Part shown: positions 9,881 through 18,800 of the stretch, one piece after another | How the letters are laid out: every line of letters begins with the position of its first letter | Numbering within the stretch: position 1 is the first letter of the stretch | DNA from: Priapulus caudatus | Lineage: Eukaryota > Priapulida > Priapulimorpha > Priapulimorphida > Priapulidae | NCBI RefSeq assembly: GCF_000485595.1 | Contig: NW_014578813.1 | Span: 1-24,465, forward strand | Reading direction: 5' to 3' | DNA length: 24,465 nt | Translations under genes and position numbers: made by a program | The notes under the pieces: generated by a model | Database searches by the model: none | Told to the model about the DNA's origin: nothing | Seen by the model: only the letters and a program-made list of their open reading frames with translations

Positions 9881-12800
9881 GTATTATATTATCAGGAGTG
9901 GATAATAGAGATCTAGAATCTAGAATCTAGAATCTCTATTATCCACTCCTGATATAATTAATTATTATCTGCCGAAACACAGCAGAAGGTTGTGAACGAG
10001 TGTTTATATGAAAACCTAGATACAATAAAATGAATAATGTAACCCAACAAGAGTAGGGTTACAACGCGAGCCTATTCTTTTCTTTGGAGGAGTCCCTGTA
10101 TGATTCACTCAGGGTGGTTTTATGGTGCGTTTTTCGAGACTACAACTTCCAAACTAGGTTTATTCTAAACACGAACCTTTCTCCGCTATCCTGGGACTTA
10201 CTAATACTATGTATCATAATACTCTGTATTAAACTATTATAACCTGTTACAAAATTTTGAAGTGACGAGCGGCGATATTTCGAGCGCTCTTTTCTGTTGA
10301 CCTGTGACGTATAGATTCCCAATGCGCATAGCGTTCGACTAACTTCGACTCCAAGATCGAATGTATCATGGGATGCCTGCTGTCAGTCATGACGTCATGA
10401 CGAAGTTAGCCGAACGCTATGCGCATTGGGAATCTGTACGTCACAGGTCAACAGAAATGGCGCTCGAAATATCGCCGCTCGTCACTTCGAAATTTTGTAA
10501 CAGGTTATAATAGATGTGAGAGATGTGAGATATATACAGAGTATTGTGATACATAGTAAGTCCCACTCCCAGGATAGCGGAGAAAGGTTCGTGTTTAGAA
10601 TAAACCCAGTTTGGAAGTTGTAGTCTCGAAAAACGCACCATAAAACTGCCCTGAGTGAATCACTCAGGGGCTCCTCCAAAGAAAAGAATAGGCTCGCGTT
10701 TTAACCCTACTCTTGTTGGGTTACATTATTGTATCTCATGAAAATCGTGAGGTGCTCTACTTAGTGGTGTTTTGTGTAGTTTCTTGGTGGACTTGAAAGA
10801 GCGAGTAATACTTGATATAAATGAAATTTCCAACTTGAATAATTATTTCTGAATTGTCTAAGGAGCAGTTCATGATTCAAGAACACTATTATTTAGAAGA
10901 CCTCTTATAATTTTGTTTTTGTTTTTAAGCAGATAGCATTGTCCCCAATGATACGCTGACACAAGGTGAAACTGAAGAACAGCGTGCCATTAATGGCGAA
11001 ATAGATGATTCAACAAGCAATGATCCTGCGGCCGAAGATGGCGCTAGTAGTAGTGCTAATGCTGAAGGTGGCGCTAGTAGTGCTGCAGAGGAGAAACGTG
11101 AGGAGACTTTCTACAATTTTGATGACTATGTTTCGAAGCCGACTTACACCCAGGATTCACAGCTTCCCTTAGATGTCCTCACCTTGTAGTATCCTTTTTC
11201 ACTTTTTATTTGGCAGGTTAACTGCAAATGTCTCTAGGTTAATAATAAATAGAACAGGGTGGTAAATCCAGGAGAAGAACCAAAATACATTATTTATTGA
11301 ATGTGGATGATACCTGCCATATGTCAACAATTGCTCTGAATAAGCTTAGCCCCTCGCAAACAACATCTTGTAAAAATATCACCGGGAATTTTCTTACATA
11401 TAGCGTGTTTCACACAAGAACCTGGTTCCCTTTGACGAAGGGTGTTATATGTGAACCTGCTACCTTGCAAAACATACAGCGAAAATATCCTGGGTTGTGG
11501 CTAATGCTCCATTAGGAGTGTTCCCAACTTTGATATCATTAATGATTAATGATTAATGATTAATGATTGATAATCCTAACCCTAACCCTAACCCTAACCC
11601 TAACCCTAACCTAAATGACATTAAACCGCAAACTAATATATGACCATGACCATATATATATACAAAGGCGTCGGAAGCAATAAAATAGTGCCGCGGCTTT
11701 GGTGATAGGGCGAGCCCCGGGGAGGCGAAGCCACCCTAGGGGGGTCTGGGGGCATGCCCTCCCCCGTGAAAATTTTGAAATCTACAAGGCAAATGGTGGG
11801 CTCTGGTGCATTCTGAGCATTGTGATTTAGCACAAAAAAGTGTGTTTCACTGTAATTTGAGAAAAATACATGATGATTTGAAAGATTTGTTGCTTAACAT
11901 AGAATTAAAATATTCAATAATGACCAAAAACTCCAAATTTATTTTTCTCACTTTAACAGTGGAATAATCTGTGGTAAAACTTCTTGAAATACATTCCCAT
12001 TCAAGACATGCATACAATTGTACTGGTGCTCACAAACGAACTGTTAATATTCGTCATGAAACGCGCTGACCCCGGGCAAAGCATGCTCCCTCAATATAAC
12101 GCAACGACATGCTGCCTGCATAGAATCAGGAGTAGACGGGGAGCAGAGGAATGTGTGCCAGAGTTCTGGATCATAAAATTTTATAGCTACAGGTGACCCA
12201 GGGGGGGGGGTCTAACCGTAAGACATACTTGCGAGCACGGGAAGGGGGGATCTGGGGGGCCCTCCCCCAGAAAAATTCTGAAATTAGACCCCCTCAGATG
12301 CGTTTTCTGCGCGAGCAGGGGGGTCCGGACCCCCTGGACCCCCCCTGTACACGCCCCTGGACCTGACCTCATCTGACCCTGGTCTCCGCTTATAGGGGCC
12401 TAGATTACACGTATATACATGATATATGTACCGGCCAAAAGATGGTATAAATTATTGAAAGATTTTGGTTACGGAAAATTTATGGCCTGAAAAAAGTGCC
12501 GCGGCAGTTCCGACGCCCTTGTATATATATATATGTTATTATGACCATTAATGACATTAAAGTTGGAAACATTCCTAATGGAGTATCACCCTGGGTTGTT
12601 TTCATACAAATGACAAAATTCACATGAACATGTATGTTGTTCCCTTTGATTGTGGCAAGTATATATATATAAAAATTCGTTAACGTTATTACATATCCTG
12701 ACCTCCGTCGGCAGTCACTCGTTTGGCTACGATTGCAAGAAGCGACGTAACCTACACCTGATGGATGAAGAAACGGTGATATTCGCTGCTGGCAACTTGC

Positions 12801-15800
12801 TTCAGATACTCAACCTTCACACGACAGAGCAGAGATACTTCCGCACCAGCGGTGGAGGGGGCATCGGCGCTATCGCGGTACGCACACACTACTCTTCAAC
12901 GTTTAGTTTATGGTGCAGTGATTATAGCGACTTATTACACAAGGTCTGAGTAAGGCAGTACATGAAATTTCACAGATATGGACGGATAGCAGCTTTTAAG
13001 TAACTATGTAACCACTGAAGACAGTTTCGGAAATAGCAACGTGGTGTGCCTGTAGTCACTGAGACAAACGGGGTAAAATTAATACCCAGTGTCAAATATT
13101 ATATACACTACTCGCACTATCATTCTCCTCATTTATATCTCCCGGCAACTCCATGTTTCTCACGTCAATAATCGCGTCTGTTCCCTTCATCGGGTGAGGT
13201 TTGTGTAGAGTTCTAGCTGATTTAACGCCGTGTACAACATACACGCTCCCTGTTGTCATCCTATTCCTCAAGAGTTTGATCTTCGTACCATATCACCATG
13301 CATATTGCCCGTGTCATCACGTATGGCACAGGCTCTGCAGTGGCAGCGTTCCATAGTCATAGATGGTTCGTGGCTATGGTCACTCTAGCTCTACCTGTAT
13401 AGCCCTCTCCGCACAGGTCTCTGCAGGAGCAAAGAGCTAGGTATATAGGTAGGTAGGGCCACTACGCCCCACACCAACATCAGGGGTCGTTCACTGCTAT
13501 AGCTATATAGGCAGAGCTATACTCCAGCACTGCACACCACAGCACAAACCTGTGGTAAAGCGAATAGCTGGCTGTATGAGTAGAGCTACGCGTTACACAG
13601 ACATCAGGGGTTGTACAGCACCACGACTTTTCGCTGGCGCTTCCTGCTGCCGTACACCGCAACCATCTGCTCGACCGCGAGGCTGACGAACCCTGCAGCA
13701 ACGCCCCCTAGCAGGAAGAAGAAGATGTTTTGTAGGCTGGACAGCAGCAGTGAGTCACAGGCGACGGCGTCTCGGTCGTGCGTCGCGCACGCGTGCACCG
13801 GGTTGTCCACAAACTCCTGCCGCCACTTGAGCAGCACTCCGTAGCGTGAGAGCGCACGCACGCTGGCATTGAGCGGGGCGTGGTAGCGGCTGCCGTGGGC
13901 CGTCGCGCACGTGCCGTGGTTCAGCAGGTCCGTCGTCACCAGCGCGAGCCGGCACGCCCCGTCGCGCCGGTAGTCCCACTCCGTGTAGAGGCTCGCGAAC
14001 ACGTGACTATCGAGCAGCATCGCGAAGTGGCCGCTCGCGATGAGTGGCACCACCTGTTCGGGCGCGTGCGTGATCGCGGCGGGGTGAGCTGACGTCTTCG
14101 CCCACAGCTGGCCGAGGTCTGACTCCGGGCGGCTCTCCCTCAGCAGTGTCTCCACACCGAACCCCGCGTAGACGACGGGCACGACGGCGCCCTCTGCAGT
14201 CTCGCGCAGGTTCGTGAACGGGTACGCGATGGTGGTTCGCACGGAGAGGAAGCTGACGAGGGTGCCCGTGTACGTCGCCATGACGACGATGACGAAGCCC
14301 CACCAGGCGGCGCTGAGCACACGGCTCGCTCCGCGCCACGCCGCGTACGTCCCGCCCTGATTCGCCAGCGTGCCGAAGATGTACGGCACAGTGACGAGAA
14401 ACGCTAGTGCCCAGCAGGGGGCGCCGCCCGCCGCTGTGCGATGCAGCGCGGCGAGCGTCGCCGCGACGACAGCCGCGCAGACGAATATCAGCAGCCAGGT
14501 GGCGACGCTGAACGGCGAGAACACGGTGAGGAAGGCGTGTCGGCGGGCAGGCCGGCTGATGATGAACACGTAGTTATGCACCAGCATCGACTCGAGGAAT
14601 CTCACGCGGCGCCGCCGCCCCGGCAGCACGGTGAGGTCGCACGCGATGTCAAGGTCGCGAGCATCGAGGAGGTCGGCTACGGTGCGGAAGCCTCCGTCGC
14701 AGACGTGCCGCACAGAGTAGGTGAAGTTGTGGTGGCGGGCAAGCTCATCGATCACCTTCATGTAGAAGTGATTCAGCGGGTAGTCGTGGTAGAAGCTCAG
14801 GCAGCTACACAGCCACATGCTGACCGTCAGGTGAGCGCCATTCAATGCTGTCCCATGATCAACGAGGACGTCGCCGGACGGGCGATTACGCAACGCCGTG
14901 TCACGGTCGTGTTGCCACCGTGAGGCGCCGGCATTGCCACCCGCCCCGACCTCGCATCGCCCGCCACCTCCCGCGTTGACGAGTCCCGCCGCCATCGCCG
15001 TTGTTGCCATGATGACAGTTACCGTGATCGCTGCGTTGCCCATGGCACGTGTCATCCGGACGCTTTCTTTCCTCGAGGAATTCCTCGCCGCTGTCCGTCT
15101 CCTCCCGCGGAGGAAACCGGACGCAGAAGTTGCAAAGAGAAAGCAGATAAACTAGACAGGAGGAGGAGATGGTTTTTCCTCAGATTACGGAGGAAGGATT
15201 CAACAGTCGGCGTTCATTCGGTCAGCGTTCCCTCACGATGTATACGCGACCGTACGTCAGCAGCGTGCATTCTGCACATGTGTTGTAATAGATGCGGCAG
15301 TCCACGCGAGGCAGTTCCGTCACTGATGAAAGCAATCTCAGTAGAAGCTATCTCAGTAGAAGCTACGTGGCAGTTAGATGCCGGTGCTAGCTTCTTCACT
15401 GCCGATCGCTGTCTGTCACCCACCTGTCCCGCAATATAACTACTTATATATACATGACATGCTGAATCAATAGCCGACGCATTAGCTAATGCCCACGTGT
15501 GTATTTACACGGTGTCTGGTTTGTGGTGATTATTGGTCGGAATAAGCTGCAGCTTCCAGATATCTGCAAACAGAACTAGTCAGGTGCGAGCAATGTGATC
15601 TGTTTGCAATTTGCATACAACGGAAGGTAAACAGATCAGTGTCTGCCGTGCTGCTGCATTCCATTACATCATCATCGCTCTCGCTCTATCACACACCACC
15701 GCGTGTTCAGCAAGCAGAATATTATAGTAGCGTCGAGCCACGGCCTATACCTCCGCACACACAGACCCGTATACACACACGCACACATGCGCACGGACGC

Positions 15801-18800
15801 ACGCACGCACGCACGTGCACACACACATGAACGCAAGCATGCACACACACGCACACACATGAACGCAAGCACGCACACACACGCACACACATGAACGCAA
15901 GCACGCACACACACGCACACACATGAACGCAAGCACGCACACACACGCACACATGAACGCAAGCATGCACACACAAGCACACACATGAACGCAAGCACGC
16001 ACACACATGAACGCACGCACACACACATGCACGCACGCAAGCGCACACACATCTTCATCATGTGTCTGATTACAGGTGCATCCTTCGCGAAAATATTTTG
16101 CTGTTGCCGAGAAAGGAACACTGCCCTGCATCAACATCTTTGAGTATCCGTCGCTGCGTCTGTACAAGATCCTGCGCGATGGCACGCAGAAAGCCTATGC
16201 TTCCGTCGATTTTAGGTGAGACAACTAGAGTTTAAAAAATGATCTATTACCGTTGTAAATCCGCAGTGATGTTTGGTATATAAATTTTCACCTGTATTGA
16301 TAGTAAACATTCATACTTTGTGTGTCACTGCAAATTCTAGAATTTTACGCATGCACACACATGTGTATATATATATATATATATTTACATATATACATAT
16401 ATACATACATATATGTACACATACATACATACACAACTCGGGGATGTAAACCTATGTTGTTGTTGCACAGCCCTGATGGAGAGCTGCTGGCATCGGTTGG
16501 CAGTGATCCTGACTACATGCTCACCGTGTGGAGCTGGCAGCAGGAGAAGACCATGCTGCGATACAAGGCCTTCTCCCAGGACGTCTATAAGGTTTCCTTC
16601 TCGCCGGAGAACCCCGGCCAGCTGACGACGAGTGGGTCGGGACACATAAGGTGCTAACGCTACACACGCACACACACTTGAGCTGTTTATCGCGTGAGAG
16701 AGGGTCCTCACCGTCACCCTAATACTAACTTAGTCAGGTGTAACTCTAACCTTTACTGTAGCCCCAATGTGAACCCTTATTATTATGCTAATCCTAATCA
16801 TTATCCTAATTCTAACCCGAACCCTTATGCTAATCCTAACCCTAATTCTACCCCAAGCCCTAAGCCTTACCCTAATTTTAACCATACTCTTAATGCTAGC
16901 TTAAGCTTAACCCTACTCTTAATGCTAATGCTTAAGCTTAACCCTACTCTTAATGCTAAGCTTAAGCTTAACCCTGACTGTTGTTGTTATTGTTGACGTA
17001 GGTTTTGGACGATGGCGAGGACGTTTACAGGGCTGAAGCTGCAGGGAGCCATCGGTCGATTCGGTCGGACGGAAATCTCCGACATTGAAGGTTATGTCGA
17101 ACTGCCCGACGGAAAGGTACTGAAGATCAACGCCATCTGCTGGAACTGCAGTTTAGTTAGTAGTAGTTAGTGATAGAAATGGTTAGTTAGTAGTACTTAG
17201 TAGTAGTAGTTTCGGTACACGCGTGTCCCGTAACGACTGTTTCCTGACCTTGCGTGCTGGACTCTTCCAGGTTCTGTCTGGCTCGGAGTGGGGTAACATG
17301 CTTCTCTGGGAGGGCGGTCTCATCAAGGTGGAGATCTCACGCAAGGCTGGCAAGACCTGCCACCAGGGGGCGATAATGCAGTTCGTCATGGACGAGGGGG
17401 AGCTCATCTCTGTCGGACAGGACGGATTCATTCGCGTGAGAAAACGCACCGTTATTGTTGCTTATATCCGTTCATCGCTATCCGAATGTCAGTCGATGTC
17501 GTTATAATTCCATGTCTATTACTACTTTTTTACTCTATTGCATTATATAATAACCAGTATATATGTTACAGTCAAGCATTAGAGAACCCCATGTCCCTGT
17601 AGGGTCTGTTATACAATGATACCAGCACTATAGAATCGACGGACAACCGTCTATAAAGAACGCTTTTTGGGGGGGTTCCTTTTGTGTGACCCTTATGGCG
17701 CTGTCATACCTCCGTATGAAAGCCAGCGTATACCGACGTATGAAAAATTTGGTGAATACGCTGGCGTACGTTGAAATAAGTTAATGGGTAAGCCTTTGTA
17801 TAAGTTTAAGAGCACGCTGAAGCACGTCTGAAGCACGCTGGTAATACGTCGTAGTACGGCGAGGTCGTCGAAAAATTTTTGAGCATTGCTCACTTTTTCC
17901 ACGTATGCCAGCGTATGCCCATACTCCCCATACGCGGCCATAAGTTGTAGGTAAGTTATGCGATCAGTTGACACACGTTCACACACGTACTTGTAAGTTA
18001 CTCATAAGTCAAATACGTCGAGATAATCAGCGTACCCAAATCTTATTTCTAACCTATGAGTAACGTGCTTTGAACCTATGTGTAAGTTATCTCCATTCTA
18101 TGTAAACGTATTTGACGTGTTCCGGACGACCACAGAAATTGCTGAACGTGTTTCTAACTTACATCTACCGTATAATGGCGTATTAGCAGCGTTTAGGGTA
18201 ATTGGTATATAAAAATGGTATTGGCATGTTGATACTGCGACGGTGATGTTGATACTGCGATGTCTAGTGCGGTTATGATTTGAATCGTCGAGCGGCCGCC
18301 TTTTTATAGGCTACGACACGTGATCGTCGGCGATACGCTGCCGCGCGCTATGCATAAGTTAGACTATCGTTGGGCATAAGTTGTGAACGCCGGCAACACG
18401 CTAAGCATTCGTTGGTATAAGTTATCTATAAGTTATCGAAACGTTCTATATACGTTACTAATACATTATGTATACGTCCAACTCGTTATGAATATGCTAT
18501 GTATACGCCCAAAATTGAAAAAAAACATCGATAGTTCAGCGTATGCCAGCGTTTTAGAGAAATTTTGATACGTCGGCATACGCTGGTTAAATCGTCAAGG
18601 TGTGACAGGGCCATTAGATACAGGTTTGACTGTAATACCAGCGATGTGTGACTCGTGCGTGTGTGCGCGCGCCAGGTGTGGGACTTTGAGACAATCGACC
18701 AGGCGGACACGAGCGATGAGAGCGTCAAGTGTGAGCTGGAGCCGATGAGAGAGCTTCGCGTCGGCAGTAACGCCATCCTCACCTCCATGGTGAAGTCCCT

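Larger units (their letters stand above)
11499..12591. mobile_element. Non-autonomous DNA transposon with 8-bp target duplication, CFAP44 intron 2
   Basis: The termini are inverted repeats. The left begins GGCTAATGCTCCATTAGGAG; the right reverse complement begins GGGTGATACTCCATTAGGAA; both continue through TTCCCAACTTT/TTTCCAACTTT to CATTAATG. An exact 8-bp TGGGTTGT flanks both sides (11491-11498 and 12592-12599). An 8-bp duplication fits hAT-like or P-like elements, but the ends do not begin with the usual hAT CAG, so the superfamily is open. The inside holds ATTAATG heptamers, telomere-like repeats and a further nested inverted-repeat element. There is no transposase. Confidence 0.85.

Noticed and set aside
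10140-10679. Paired reading frames on the minus strand in both arms of the foldback element
   Set aside because: They arise because the arms are reverse complements; there is no conserved motif.
11575-11610. A chromosome end marked by TTAGGG repeats
   Set aside because: Only six units, inside a transposon inside an intron with the gene continuing on both sides.
12187-12372. Gly/Pro-rich minus-strand frame in intron 2
   Set aside because: It lies within the G/C-rich block of the nested element, which is repeated at 11738, so it is repeat DNA.
13755-14923. Several other long frames overlapping the receptor gene on both strands
   Set aside because: GC-rich shadow frames of the 483-residue receptor; only that frame has family motifs and membrane segments.
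15672-16185. Cys/Val/Ala-rich minus-strand frames of about 150 codons
   Set aside because: They translate the CA-rich 32-bp minisatellite in all three frames with the same pattern, so they are not coding.
16694-16996. Asn-Pro repeat frame on the plus strand
   Set aside because: It is the CCTAAN repeat read in frame, inside a CFAP44 intron.
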